Made by a program: the position numbers and the translations under genes. From DATFYM01 sp035315065 (lineage in GTDB: Bacteria; Acidobacteriota; Terriglobia; UBA7540), in NCBI GenBank assembly GCA_035315065.1, contig DATFYM010000214.1:1-35291 (forward strand): a DNA stretch of 35,291 nt, written 5' to 3'. Of the stretch, positions 7,468 to 18,547 are shown piece after piece (position 1 is the stretch's first letter; every line of letters begins with the position of its first letter). The notes beneath the pieces are model-generated. The model was not told the DNA's origin. It did no database searches and saw only the letters and a list, made by a program, of their open reading frames with translations.

Positions 7468-9438
7468 ATGAAAACCGCGGTTCGAATCGTGGTGTTCTTT
7501 GCAGCCGTGCACCTGGTGTTTGCGCAACACGGCGGCCCTCCCGCCGGCGTGGGGGGGGTGATGTCACCCATTTCGCGCAGCCAGAGCGACTACATGCAAC
7601 GGACTTACAAGGTTAACGGCATCGTGCAAACCGTCCGGCGCGTTCCCATCCGCGGCACCAAAGTGGTGCTTAGAGCGACCAAGATGGCGGCCGTCATCCG
7701 GGAACTGCATAGCGACGACCGAGGAGAGTTCAGCACCGAAATGACGATTAGCCAAGAAAGCGACGTGGGCTTTGGAGTGGATGTGAAGGCGGAGAAGCAC
7801 GGCTATAAGTCCGCTCACGCCATCGTGGATTTCGGCACTTCCGGCAGCACGTGGAAGCTCACCATTACTTTGCCGGAGCTGCACGAGGATGCGAATTTGC
7901 TTTTCCAGGAGGACCTGATCGCCACCTTGTCCTCACGACTGAAGCAATTATCCCTCGCTGACGGCTTGTCAGCGAAGTCGACCAAGGATTATGAGCATGG
8001 CGTTGAGGAGTTCTTGACTAACGACAATCCAGTGGGCGCGGTTTCCAATTTTGCCCGGGTGGCAGGCCGCGATCCTTCCTGCGCGGCGTGCCGAACCATG
8101 TGGGGCCTGGCGCAACTCGCGATGAACGATTGGGACGGAGCGGAACGTAATTTCGACGAGGCGATCAAGACGATTCGCGGCGACGCCAGCAAGGCGCGTC
8201 CGGAGCCCGACATCGCGCTGGGGGTCATGGAAACCTGGCGCCACGAAATGGAAAGGGGAGCGGAGTTCTTCTACGAGGCGCTCAAATTCGCCCCTCATGA
8301 CCCGCTGGCCCTGCAAGAACTCGGCCGCACGCAATTGGCGCAGGAGAATTGGGAAGAGGCCAGCGATCAGCTTCAGCAAGCCGTGGCTGCCGGCGCCGGC
8401 CCGGATGCGCACCTGATGTACGCGGAGGCCTTGCTCCACGTCGACCGTCCCAAAGATGCTGATCGCGAATTGACCACCTACCTCGCCGGCCGGGATGTGG
8501 AAAGAATGCCTCAGAAGATTCGCCAGCTTGGGCAGGAAATCCAGACCCAGGTAAGAGCGGAAATTGCCTTGACCGGCGGAATCTTCAGGATGGACCAATC
8601 CACCAACGAATTGATTCAGACCTTTCCCGCGCTCAAAGGGTTGGAGCCCGCGGCCGACCAGAGCCCCCTGGCGCCCATCCTGGACGAAACCGGCAAGAGG
8701 GTGGCAGATTCTTTCCGCGATTTTCCCAACACCGTATCCGTGGAGCAGGTTCACCAAGAAAAACTGCAACGTCGAGGCAGGATCGAAGGGAGCCAGGACC
8801 AGGAGTTCCGCTATCTTTGGCTGATGGAGCCGGATCCCTCCGGACCGGGCATCACCGAGTACCGATCGGGCAAGACTGGCGGCGTGGCAACCCTGAAGGG
8901 CCTGGATGACGGCTACATGCTCACTTCCGGATTCACCTCGGCGGCGCTTTACTTCCATCCTTTCTACCACGGTGATGCCCACTTTCGTTATCTTGGGCGT
9001 CAGAAATCCGAGGGCAGAGAGTATTACGTCGTGGCCTTCGCGCAATATCCGGGAAAGGCCCGCATCGCCGGAGGTTTCCGCGTGAACGGCGAAACCAAGC
9101 CGACGTACTTCCAAGGCTTGGCCTGGATCGATGCCGGGAGCTACGAAATCGTTCGCCTGCGACAGGACCTGTTGTCGCCATTGCCCGAAGTACGCTTGGA
9201 GCGTCAGTCCACGGAGATCGACTTTGGCGCGGTTCGATTCAAGCAGATCGCGGCGGAATTCTGGCTTCCGCAGCGAGTGTCCGTGGCGGTCGATTGGAAT
9301 GGCAAGCGCCTGCGCAATGAGCATCGATACTCGAAGTTCGAGCTGTTCAACGTGAGCGCCACGGAAGACGAGAATCAGCGCCGCACTCCGACGACGCCTG
9401 CGTCCAAAGTCGAAACCGCCCCTGGAACGCCTAATTAA
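7468..9438 (+). CDS. Secreted TPR protein with carboxypeptidase-regulatory-like N-terminus
   Basis: I use ATG at 7468 (GGAG at 7455-7458) rather than upstream in-frame starts, because it opens a clean signal peptide (MKTAVRIVVFFAAVHLVFAQ). The product is 656 aa. Residues ~30-135 look like a CarbopepD_reg/Ig-like fold (TKVVLRATKMAAVIRELHSD, DRGEFSTEM). Residues ~165-370 hold TPR-like helices (NPVGAVSNFARVAGRDPSC, WDGAERNFDEAIKT, NWEEASDQLQQAV). The C-terminal ~220 residues are a beta-rich domain seen in acidobacterial secreted proteins (YRSGKTGG, GFTSAALYFHPFYHGD, FRYLGRQ, LAWIDAGSYEIVRLR, FWLPQRVSV). CAAC at the TPR start lacks His, so it is not a haem site. The gene sits between the two haem/TPR paralogs, 218 bp after the first, and is probably co-expressed with it. 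The function is unknown. Confidence 0.75.
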   Translation: MKTAVRIVVFFAAVHLVFAQHGGPPAGVGGVMSPISRSQSDYMQRTYKVNGIVQTVRRVPIRGTKVVLRATKMAAVIRELHSDDRGEFSTEMTISQESDVGFGVDVKAEKHGYKSAHAIVDFGTSGSTWKLTITLPELHEDANLLFQEDLIATLSSRLKQLSLADGLSAKSTKDYEHGVEEFLTNDNPVGAVSNFARVAGRDPSCAACRTMWGLAQLAMNDWDGAERNFDEAIKTIRGDASKARPEPDIALGVMETWRHEMERGAEFFYEALKFAPHDPLALQELGRTQLAQENWEEASDQLQQAVAAGAGPDAHLMYAEALLHVDRPKDADRELTTYLAGRDVERMPQKIRQLGQEIQTQVRAEIALTGGIFRMDQSTNELIQTFPALKGLEPAADQSPLAPILDETGKRVADSFRDFPNTVSVEQVHQEKLQRRGRIEGSQDQEFRYLWLMEPDPSGPGITEYRSGKTGGVATLKGLDDGYMLTSGFTSAALYFHPFYHGDAHFRYLGRQKSEGREYYVVAFAQYPGKARIAGGFRVNGETKPTYFQGLAWIDAGSYEIVRLRQDLLSPLPEVRLERQSTEIDFGAVRFKQIAAEFWLPQRVSVAVDWNGKRLRNEHRYSKFELFNVSATEDENQRRTPTTPASKVETAPGTPN

Positions 9439-9608
9439 TTGTTGATTGATCATTTTCGATTGCCGATGGAGGGGAAGCAAAAACCGAAGCTCGAGGAAGG
9501 CAGGCGCGGACCTCCGCCTTCAGATTGCTGATTCCGGCGTTTCCTAATCGAGAGCCAGATTTTTGCGGGGCGGAGCCGCGCCATAAGCGGGCCGCTGTAT
9601 GAACTTGC

Positions 9609-9624
9609 TGTGATCCAAATCACA
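9609..9624 (+). promoter_or_regulatory. Perfect TGTGA-N6-TCACA palindrome (CRP-like)
   Basis: TGTGA-TCCAAA-TCACA is an exact CRP consensus palindrome centred 65 bp before the GTG start at 9682. A CATAGG hexamer at 9644-9649 would place the site near -40 of a transcript starting at about 9656, consistent with class-II activation. The -10 assignment is weak; the palindrome is unambiguous. Confidence 0.65.
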
Positions 9625-9681
9625 GACCCTCGCTCGATGTGCGCATAGGCTCAAGTTCGGGTAGACGGGTAGGGAGGACCT

Positions 9682-12147
9682 GTGCCGCGACCAGTGCGAT
9701 GGATTCATCTTTTGGGAATTCTCCTCGTGGGGTGCTCAGGGCTGGTCTTATGGGAGATAGCCAGCCGGGTTCCCGCCGTAAAGGCAGCAACCCTAGCCAC
9801 CATCGCCGTTGATTATCCGCCTGACGGAGCGATATTCCCGCCCGAATTCGCTCCGCCCCTTTTTGTTTGGAGCGACTCAAGTCCCTCCGCCCGGTTTTGG
9901 AGAATCAAGATCACATTTGGCCGCCAATCACCCGCAGTTCAAGCGGAATCGCACGGTGAGTTGCCGCCCATCGGCCCGATTGACGAGGATTGCGCCAAGG
10001 GAGGCGCGGCTCCGCCGCAACTTCCGCCCGACGAGAGGGCCGGGCATTCCTGGAGGCCGGACCCGGCGACCTGGGCGGCAATCAAGCATGGCTCCATCAC
10101 TCGGCCGGCGCTCGTGACGATCACTGGCTTCCCCGACGAGGCTTCAGCTCAGGCCGTGTCGCGCGGCGAGGTTAGCATCGAGACTTCCAGCGACCCCGTG
10201 GGCGCGCCGATTTTCTTTCGTGACGTTCCCCTGTTTGGCACCACGGAGGCCTCCAAGGGCAATATCGCGCCAGTTCCCGCCAGCATGATGCACTTGATCG
10301 CTTGGCGGTTGCGCTACGTCTCCGAGCCGCAGAGTCGGCTGATGATGACCAACATTCCGACTTGCATCAACTGCCACTCCTTCTCTCGCGACGCGAAATG
10401 GATAGGGCTCGACGTGGATGGCCCGGCAAACGACAAGGGCCTCTACGGGATCGTGCCGGTGAAAAAGGAGACCTCCATTCAGGACCAGTACGTGATTCGC
10501 TGGGGCTCCTTCGCCAAGAAGGGCGTCAAGCGATTCGGGTTCATGTCGCAGATCTCGCCCGACGGCCGGTACATTATCACTTCCACCGAGCCCCCTGGAG
10601 GGCAGGTGCGCGACATCGAAACTCGGTTTTTCAATGCCGCTTATAATTATTACGGCTTCGTTCAGGTGTTTTATCCGACGCGCGGCATTCTGGCTTGGTA
10701 CGACCGGGAAACAGGCAAGTTGACCCCTCTTCCCGGCGCCGACGATCCGCATTACGTGCAAGCCAGCGCCTTTTGGAGCCCAGACGGAAAATGGTTGATA
10801 TTCTCTCGCGCCCCCGCCAAGGATCCGTATTACGCAGGTCAAAACACAGCGACCTACGCCAACGATCCCAGCGAGACACCGATCCAGTACGACCTGTACC
10901 GTATCCCGTTCAACTCCGGTAAAGGTGGCACACCGGAACCCATCGCCGGCGCCTCACAAAACGGGATGAGCAACGATTTCCCGAAGGTTTCGCCCGATGG
11001 TCGGTGGATCGTGTTTGTGGAGAATCGCAACGGCCTTCTGATGAGGCCCGACAGCAAGCTTTACATCGTGCCGTTCAGTGGCGGCAAGGCGCGGCGCCTG
11101 GTCTGCAACCTGCCGCTGATGAACTCCTGGCACAGCTTCTCTCCCAACGGCCGTTGGCTGGTCTTTTCTTCCAAAGCGCGTTCGTTATATACGCAATTGT
11201 TCCTGACGCACCTTGACCCGGAGGGCCGCGACAGCCCGACGATTTTGATCGAGAACGCCACCGCCGCCAATCGCGCCGTGAACATTCCGGAATTCGTCAA
11301 TGTGCCTGAAAACGGGCTTCAGAAGATCAGTGCGCCCGCCACGGATTATTACCAGATCATCAGCCGGGCCAAAATGCTGGATGAGCAGGGAGATTTCAAG
11401 GCGGGCTTGCTGGAGTGGCAGAAGGCGGTGGATTACGATCCCATGGACGGCTTGGCGCGCTTGTATATGGCGGTGGCGCTCGAGCAGCAGGGTCAGCTTA
11501 GCCAGGCGCTCGAAGAGTTCCAGAAGTCCATCGCCCTGGATCCCATCGACGCGAGCGCTTACTTCTACTACGCCGCCGCCTTGCAGCGTGCCGGCAAATT
11601 GCCCGAGAGCATTGAGAATTACAAGAAGGTCCTCGAAATTCGTCCTGGTGACGTGGTGACCGAAAAAAGCTTGGCGGCCGTGCTGATTGAAGCAGGGCGC
11701 AACGACGAAGCGGTTGCAGTCCTTCACACGGCGCTCACATTCGACCCGCAACTCGCCGAAGCGCATCACCTGCTGGGCGCGGTCCTGGCGACTTCCGGTC
11801 AGTTGGATGAGGGCATCGGCCAGTTGCAAGAAGCCGTGGCAATCGAGCCGGAAGACTCTCAGTTTCAGTACGACCTTGGCCGCGTCCTGGCGGCGCGGCA
11901 CAGTTTTGCCGATGCCGTCCCGCACTTTCAGAAGGCCGCGGAGTTATCTGCCAAAGAGCACCAGCAGCAACTGGACAGCCTTCAAATGCTGGCCGCCATG
12001 TACTCTGAGGTGGGACGGTTTCCGGACGCTGTTCGCACGGCCCAGCAAGCCTTGGACCTCGCCACCCAAGCCGGCGATGCATCGCTTGCCGGCACGCTGC
12101 GCGCGAGAATTGGCTACTACCAGTCTCAGGAATCCAAGCCGCAATAA
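9682..12147 (+). CDS. Secreted cytochrome c-type / PD40 propeller / TPR protein (paralog B)
   Basis: GTG at 9682 follows AGGGAGGA (9671-9678). The signal peptide covers about residues 1-35. The domain order is the same as in the 4715 paralog: beta domain (VDYPPDGAIFPPEFAPPLFV), haem motif CINCH at residues 228-232, PD40 motifs (FWSPDGKWLIFSR, VSPDGRWIVFVEN, FSPNGRWLVFSS), then TPRs from ~565. The two proteins are nearly identical around the haem and at the last ~25 residues (RARIGYYQSQESKP). The central TPRs have diverged much more, for example LLEWQKAVDYDPMDGLARLY against LQGLQKAVESDPKDGTAHFY. This suggests different docking partners with a conserved haem/propeller core. It is convergent with the multihaem cytochrome gene 60 bp downstream. 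The exact function is unknown. Confidence 0.85.
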   Translation: MPRPVRWIHLLGILLVGCSGLVLWEIASRVPAVKAATLATIAVDYPPDGAIFPPEFAPPLFVWSDSSPSARFWRIKITFGRQSPAVQAESHGELPPIGPIDEDCAKGGAAPPQLPPDERAGHSWRPDPATWAAIKHGSITRPALVTITGFPDEASAQAVSRGEVSIETSSDPVGAPIFFRDVPLFGTTEASKGNIAPVPASMMHLIAWRLRYVSEPQSRLMMTNIPTCINCHSFSRDAKWIGLDVDGPANDKGLYGIVPVKKETSIQDQYVIRWGSFAKKGVKRFGFMSQISPDGRYIITSTEPPGGQVRDIETRFFNAAYNYYGFVQVFYPTRGILAWYDRETGKLTPLPGADDPHYVQASAFWSPDGKWLIFSRAPAKDPYYAGQNTATYANDPSETPIQYDLYRIPFNSGKGGTPEPIAGASQNGMSNDFPKVSPDGRWIVFVENRNGLLMRPDSKLYIVPFSGGKARRLVCNLPLMNSWHSFSPNGRWLVFSSKARSLYTQLFLTHLDPEGRDSPTILIENATAANRAVNIPEFVNVPENGLQKISAPATDYYQIISRAKMLDEQGDFKAGLLEWQKAVDYDPMDGLARLYMAVALEQQGQLSQALEEFQKSIALDPIDASAYFYYAAALQRAGKLPESIENYKKVLEIRPGDVVTEKSLAAVLIEAGRNDEAVAVLHTALTFDPQLAEAHHLLGAVLATSGQLDEGIGQLQEAVAIEPEDSQFQYDLGRVLAARHSFADAVPHFQKAAELSAKEHQQQLDSLQMLAAMYSEVGRFPDAVRTAQQALDLATQAGDASLAGTLRARIGYYQSQESKPQ

Positions 12148-12207
12148 ATTCGCGACGGGCAGTGATTCATCATCGGCGTGCCTAGCCTAGTATATAGCGC
12201 ACGCTTC

Positions 12208-13347
12208 CTAGCCCGGATAGGGCTCATTCGCCTTCACAATGCGAATGCGGTGGTCTGAAAATTTCATGTGCGCGCCGGGCAATTCGATTTTGGGCATATG
12301 GCAGGTGGTGCAGCGATGGGCGGCGACGCTGCACTTTTTCGCGCCCACCTTCCCACCCCCATGGCACGCCAGGCACTTCGAATCGTAGTCCACCGGATTG
12401 TCGTCCACCTGTTTGTGAGGGTCATGGCAGGCGAGGCAACTGATGCGCGCGTCATCGGCGTCGTAGCACTGGCTGGTAGTCAGCCGGTAAGGCTGAAAAC
12501 GCAGATTGGTGATATCGTACCGCTCGTCCGCCAGAACGTCCAACAGGGTGCGATGACACTGGCCACAAAAATTCAACATTTGGTCCGTGGATAGCTTGGA
12601 CAAATCCTTCGGCAAAACGGGCGGTGAGCCGCCCTTAGTCGCCCATTGAACGTGCTCCTCCGTTGGCCCGTGACAATGCTCGCATTGCACGCCTGGAGTC
12701 ATGACGTCCAAGGTAATTCTCCGGCCTTCGGTTGCATTGGTCGCGTGACAGCCAAAGCACCTGAGCTTCTCTTCGAAGTTCATCACGAGTCCTGCCGCTC
12801 CGATAAGGTCGGCAGGCACGAAACCCTCAGTGCCTAGAGTGAGGTCCAGCCTCTTCAGCTCGCGATAATAACTCACCCGGCTTTGATAGAGTTGGCCATC
12901 TTTCTCGAGGATATAGGTTTGTCCGATACCGAAACTAGCACCCATGACCCAGCGAATGGGCAGGGTCAGTGATTGCTCGCCATCCGAGACGGTATAGAGG
13001 CCCTGGCTGCCGCGGCGTTCGATGCGGTACGAGTATTTCCCGTCCTTGAAAGTCAGCAGTGGATGCGAGGCGAACGTGGTGCATTCTTCCACAGTTTCGA
13101 GCGCGTGGCCCATCGAAGTGGGGGGTTGTGATTTGCCCTCTTCGTGACAGGATGCGCAAACGGGAGCGGGGCGCGAGCTGGCTTGAGCTATACCAGAGCT
13201 AGTGCTGGCCGTCTGGGGCGTGCGTGCCGTGCTAAAGCCCGGCGCTACGCTCATGACGGCGGAGAAAAGAAGACAGATGAATAGCCAGCGCCAAGTCATT
13301 GCAGTTTTGAGCCTGCGGCCGCGGTCGGGCCTTTTGATCTCAAGCAC
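12208..13347 (-). CDS. Secreted seven-haem cytochrome c
   Basis: There are seven CxxCH motifs: CASCH (64-68), CFGCH (197-201), CEHCH (222-226), CGQCH (261-265), CLACH (304-308), CLACH (325-329) and CTTCH (346-350). Extra His residues near them (DPHK, AAHRC, SDHR) could be distal ligands. The ~130-residue insert between haems 1 and 2 is beta-rich and carries the conserved-looking WVMGASFGIGQTY. The listed start is a GTG. ATG at 13299 (residue 17, MTWRWLFICLLFSAVMS) gives a cleaner Sec signal peptide and may be the true start; neither has a strong ribosome-binding site. This is the last gene of a five-gene minus-strand cluster, 78 bp after the FG-GAP gene. It is probably a periplasmic electron carrier; donor and acceptor are unknown. 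Confidence 0.9.
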   Translation of the reverse strand: MLEIKRPDRGRRLKTAMTWRWLFICLLFSAVMSVAPGFSTARTPQTASTSSGIAQASSRPAPVCASCHEEGKSQPPTSMGHALETVEECTTFASHPLLTFKDGKYSYRIERRGSQGLYTVSDGEQSLTLPIRWVMGASFGIGQTYILEKDGQLYQSRVSYYRELKRLDLTLGTEGFVPADLIGAAGLVMNFEEKLRCFGCHATNATEGRRITLDVMTPGVQCEHCHGPTEEHVQWATKGGSPPVLPKDLSKLSTDQMLNFCGQCHRTLLDVLADERYDITNLRFQPYRLTTSQCYDADDARISCLACHDPHKQVDDNPVDYDSKCLACHGGGKVGAKKCSVAAHRCTTCHMPKIELPGAHMKFSDHRIRIVKANEPYPG

Positions 13348-13425
13348 TCGCCGTGTTTCTTCGCCGCACCTTCTTCCCGGCGTCGCTGTGGGTCAAACCG
13401 TTCAGGCCGCAGCCCGCGACGCGCG

Positions 13426-15183
<1,758 letters not shown>

Positions 15184-15261
15184 GCACCTTCTCTCAAAGC
15201 CCCGCAGACAATTTTACTCTCCGCCGCCTTTCAAAAGGAACTTAGCAAGTTTTAACACCGT

Positions 15262-16608
15262 TCACTGATGCGGGACGCGGGCGGGCGGACTCTGCAATTG
15301 ATCTGGCCCTATTTCACCGGGTTCGCTTGAATTCCTGGAGGAGTTCTTGACATCTGAGGCCCCTCCCGAGCGCTTGCTTTGGGCGAGGGCACTCAAGCGC
15401 CGAAATTCGGCTTGCTCGGCCGCAGCTTCCTGCGGCCGCTTCGCCCTGGCCAAAGCCACCGCAAGATTATATCGAATCTCGGAACTCTCGGGGGCAAGGC
15501 GTTTCGCCGTGGAGAGCTCATCGACCGCATCCGTCACCTTATCCGTGGCCAGCAGAGCCCGTCCCAGCAAATAATGCGCCGTAAAAGACTGAGGCGCCAG
15601 CTTCACCGCCTCTTGCGCAAAAGGCAGTGCGTCCTGGAAGCGGTTGAGCCGAACATCCACGTAAGCCAACAGCGTGTAAGGCATGGCACTCTCGGGATTA
15701 ATCTTGATCTCCTCGCGAAGCTGTTCTTCCGCCTTTTCGTACTCTGAGAGTCCGGAGAGCATCGCCGCATAGGAGTAATGGACGAAAGGCGTGGTCAGAT
15801 AGTCGCTTATTAACTGCTGAAACGACTTGTCCGCCTCGTTGTAATCGTTGAGGGCAATGAGCTCCCCGGTCTTACCGGCCTCTGAGACAAGTGCGTCTTT
15901 CTCCGGATCGATCTGGTCGGGAAACACCGGCACCCGCAACAGCGTCAGGCCAAGCGCCATTTTGACATCCTCGGAGAGGATATTGTGCTTCACTAAGATG
16001 GAAAGGATGTCATTCGCAGTCTCAAAATCGCCGTGAAGGATGTGGAGCAGCGCCAAATGATATTGCACAACGTTCCATAGTTCGTCATTGAGCGCTTGGT
16101 TTTTGGACTTGGCCATCTGAAGGTGGACAAACGCGTTCCCGTAATCGTCGGTCTCGAATTCGCAAAGCCCCAACAAGGCCAGCGCCGGTATGTTCTTTCG
16201 GTCCAGCTCGACCAGGTTGCGGAAGGCTTTCACTCCATCGCCGTACTTGTTCGCATCGTAATCAAGCGACCCCAGATACCACCAGCCTTCTTGCCAGCGC
16301 GGGTTGAGTCCGAGCGCCTTCTCATAGAGTTCGGCCGCCTCTTGCAGCCGGTTTTGTTCGCGAGCTTCCGTGGCGCGCGCCGCCAACTTCTTGAATTCAG
16401 TCGAATCCGCGGCGCTCTTTGCGGCGGCGTTCGCCTTTTGCTTTGGGGCAGGGTTCGTATTTTGTTGAGGCGCGGCGATAGCTCGGGTCGCGCCGATCGA
16501 GAGACAAAGGCTGCTCAGCACGCAGCCCCACGCAACGGCCGCCCTGAGGCTCAGGAATAGCCCTTTACGTTCCGTCCCCAATCGCGACTTGGTGTGTGAC
16601 TCAGTCAA
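15262..16608 (-). CDS. Secreted TPR protein (third TPR of the cluster)
   Basis: The reading frame stays open to 16782, but that part lies inside the upstream TPR gene and has no protein-like character. A TTG at 16608 overlaps the upstream stop (TGA at 16603-16601) and leads straight into a signal peptide (GLFLSLRAAVAWGCVLSSLC, then LSIGATRAIAA), so I place the start there; a second TTG 27 bases downstream is possible. The product is about 448 aa. TPRs run from ~residue 75 (NRLQEAAELYEKALGLNPRW, NKYGDGVKAFRNLVELD, SEYEKAEEQLREEIKINPES, NRFQDALPFAQEAVKLAPQS). The C-terminal tail is Ser/Pro-rich. Stop/start overlap implies translational coupling with the 16601-18520 gene. Confidence 0.75.
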   Translation of the reverse strand: MTESHTKSRLGTERKGLFLSLRAAVAWGCVLSSLCLSIGATRAIAAPQQNTNPAPKQKANAAAKSAADSTEFKKLAARATEAREQNRLQEAAELYEKALGLNPRWQEGWWYLGSLDYDANKYGDGVKAFRNLVELDRKNIPALALLGLCEFETDDYGNAFVHLQMAKSKNQALNDELWNVVQYHLALLHILHGDFETANDILSILVKHNILSEDVKMALGLTLLRVPVFPDQIDPEKDALVSEAGKTGELIALNDYNEADKSFQQLISDYLTTPFVHYSYAAMLSGLSEYEKAEEQLREEIKINPESAMPYTLLAYVDVRLNRFQDALPFAQEAVKLAPQSFTAHYLLGRALLATDKVTDAVDELSTAKRLAPESSEIRYNLAVALARAKRPQEAAAEQAEFRRLSALAQSKRSGGASDVKNSSRNSSEPGEIGPDQLQSPPARVPHQ

Positions 16609-18520
16609 GGGGAACCAACAACTTATTATTTTCAAGCACGGCAGTGCCAGCCAAACTCTGGAGGCGCTGGAATTCCTGCATCTCCACCGCCGCGCGGTCT
16701 TTTTCGCCCAGCTTCCTGCATATTTGCGAAATCTGGTAGTGCGGCCGCGGATTCTTAGGATCAATTCGGGCCGCAGCTTCAAACTCCTTCAGCGCGTTCG
16801 GGTCGTCATTCTGGCGGCGAAGAATCTGCCCCAGCCCGAGCCGCGCCTCAAACATGCCCGGATCCAAGCTCACCGCCTGACGAAAGCATTCCGCCGCTTT
16901 CTGAACATTGTCCTGATAGAGGTGGATGCGTCCCATATTCACAAGGATGGTCGGGTCGTTGGGATCCATGGCGGTCAGCGAACTAAGAACCTTCAGAGCC
17001 TGGTCCCAGTCGTGTTGAGTCCAGTACACGCGTGCGATGTCGCGCAACAAACCCGGCGAGGGCCCATTCTCCCGCAAAGCCGTATCGTAAATCTCAAGAG
17101 CCTTGTCTTGCTGCCCCATCGCTTCGAAATTCTCGGCCGCAAGCTTCGTGGTCAGCTCAGAATTGGGAAACTTGAGCGCCAAGTCCTGATAGAAACCATA
17201 GGAGAGGCTTTGCAGAGTCTCGCCCAGAACAAAAGCCGAACGACAGTCCGACATCAGCTTCGAAGCCCGCAGGAGGGGCAGCGACCGTTCGGCCGCTGTA
17301 ACCCAGTTCTGGGCGAGAAAAGCCGCGCGAAAACCCTGGTAAGCCGCCTCGGACGGAAACGCCCGCTCCACATAATTTCCAGCCAGATGATCTGCGGTCA
17401 GAAAAAACCGGATCGAAAGGCCGACGCCAGTCAAGTCTTGCAGCTTGATGCTTTGGTCTCCGGGTTCTGACCCTGCCACGTCCGTCGATTCAGTGCCTTT
17501 GAACCAATCGGGCCATTCGTAATCCTTAAAGCGTTTCTTTCCCAGTTCTGCGCCTTCGTGCGCTTCACGATGCAAACCTAGAAGCGCGGCTGCGGCAACA
17601 TAATCCTGGTACTCTGCGGGCAGCTCCCAGCCGTTCGGCGGGATGCTCTGGACAATTTTCACCGCTTCGCCCCGCTCGGATTGTTCCGCCAAAGCCAGTG
17701 CCAGGCGCAGTTTTACCCACACGAGGCCGGGCGCATTTCTAAGGCATTGCTCGAACGCCGCCTGCGCTTCAGGATATCGGCCCATTTCAAGGTAAGCCGA
17801 CCCCAGTGAAAAATCGATTTCCGGATCATCCGGCTCTGCCTTTTGAGCCAACTGGTAGCGATCTATGGCGATCGCCCAATTTTTCTGCGCGGCGGCTCTC
17901 TGTCCATCGAGCAACTGCTGATAAAAAAGGTCGCCCGCCGCGTGCGCGTAAACCCGATTGTAGGCTTGGGCGGCCAGACTCAGGCCATCCTGGCCCGCAA
18001 CATAGTAAGCGGCGGCATTCCCGGGATCGAGAGCGAGCGCACGGACCGCAGCTTCAATGGATTCATCCAGCTCATTCAAGTTGCCTGCGGCCTGCGCCCT
18101 CAGAAACCAAGCGTTCGCGTCTCGGGGATTCAGCCGGCAGGCCGTTTCAAGCTCCCGGAGAGCTTTGGCATCGTGATGCAGTGTAAGATCGCAGGACCCA
18201 GAAAAGAGCCAGGGCGTTGGCAATGTCGGGTCCAAGGACCTTGCGCGGTCGAGGACCGGGAGCGCTTGAGGGCAATCACCTGCCATAGCGCGAGTCACGC
18301 CCAGGTTGCTCCACGCCTTAGCAGACTGCGGCTGGAGCTTCACCTGATTTTCGTATTCCCGAGCCGCCGCCTCGTACGCCGCCTGGCTGCTTTTCGAGGC
18401 TGAAGATTCCTGCGGGGCCGCGGCGGGGGCGGGAAGCGCCGCTAACACCTGCCCGGCCCAGCATGCCGCGATTGCAAAACCGACTTTAATCTTAGTTTCG
18501 AGCTGTGGCCAGAGCTTCAT
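16601..18520 (-). CDS. Secreted TPR protein (second TPR of the cluster)
   Basis: 639 aa. The signal peptide MKLWPQLETKIKVGFAIAAC...VLAALPAPA is followed by TPR units through most of the length, for example EYENQVKLQPQSAKAWSNLG, DCPQALPVLDRARSLDPTLP, DPEIDFSLGSAYLEMGRYPE and DNVQKAAECFRQAVSLDPGM. A less regular middle (~310-400) has EWPDWFKGTESTDVAG and could be a spacer domain. The gene starts 28 bp after the upstream TPR gene and its end overlaps the next start, so the three TPR genes look co-transcribed. No enzymatic motif is visible; the likely role is a scaffold for an envelope complex that includes the downstream FG-GAP and cytochrome products. Confidence 0.85.
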   Translation of the reverse strand: MKLWPQLETKIKVGFAIAACWAGQVLAALPAPAAAPQESSASKSSQAAYEAAAREYENQVKLQPQSAKAWSNLGVTRAMAGDCPQALPVLDRARSLDPTLPTPWLFSGSCDLTLHHDAKALRELETACRLNPRDANAWFLRAQAAGNLNELDESIEAAVRALALDPGNAAAYYVAGQDGLSLAAQAYNRVYAHAAGDLFYQQLLDGQRAAAQKNWAIAIDRYQLAQKAEPDDPEIDFSLGSAYLEMGRYPEAQAAFEQCLRNAPGLVWVKLRLALALAEQSERGEAVKIVQSIPPNGWELPAEYQDYVAAAALLGLHREAHEGAELGKKRFKDYEWPDWFKGTESTDVAGSEPGDQSIKLQDLTGVGLSIRFFLTADHLAGNYVERAFPSEAAYQGFRAAFLAQNWVTAAERSLPLLRASKLMSDCRSAFVLGETLQSLSYGFYQDLALKFPNSELTTKLAAENFEAMGQQDKALEIYDTALRENGPSPGLLRDIARVYWTQHDWDQALKVLSSLTAMDPNDPTILVNMGRIHLYQDNVQKAAECFRQAVSLDPGMFEARLGLGQILRRQNDDPNALKEFEAAARIDPKNPRPHYQISQICRKLGEKDRAAVEMQEFQRLQSLAGTAVLENNKLLVPLD

Positions 18521-18547
18521 GAGTGCGTCACCGCGGCCGCCACGCCT

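Noticed and set aside
8083..8094. CAAC in the 7468 protein as a haem site
   Set aside because: It lacks the His required by CxxCH.
7969..9480. 503-aa minus-strand ORF opposite the 7468 TPR gene
   Set aside because: Antisense shadow of GC-biased coding DNA; no ribosome-binding site, signal peptide or recognisable motif, and the plus frame has clear domains.
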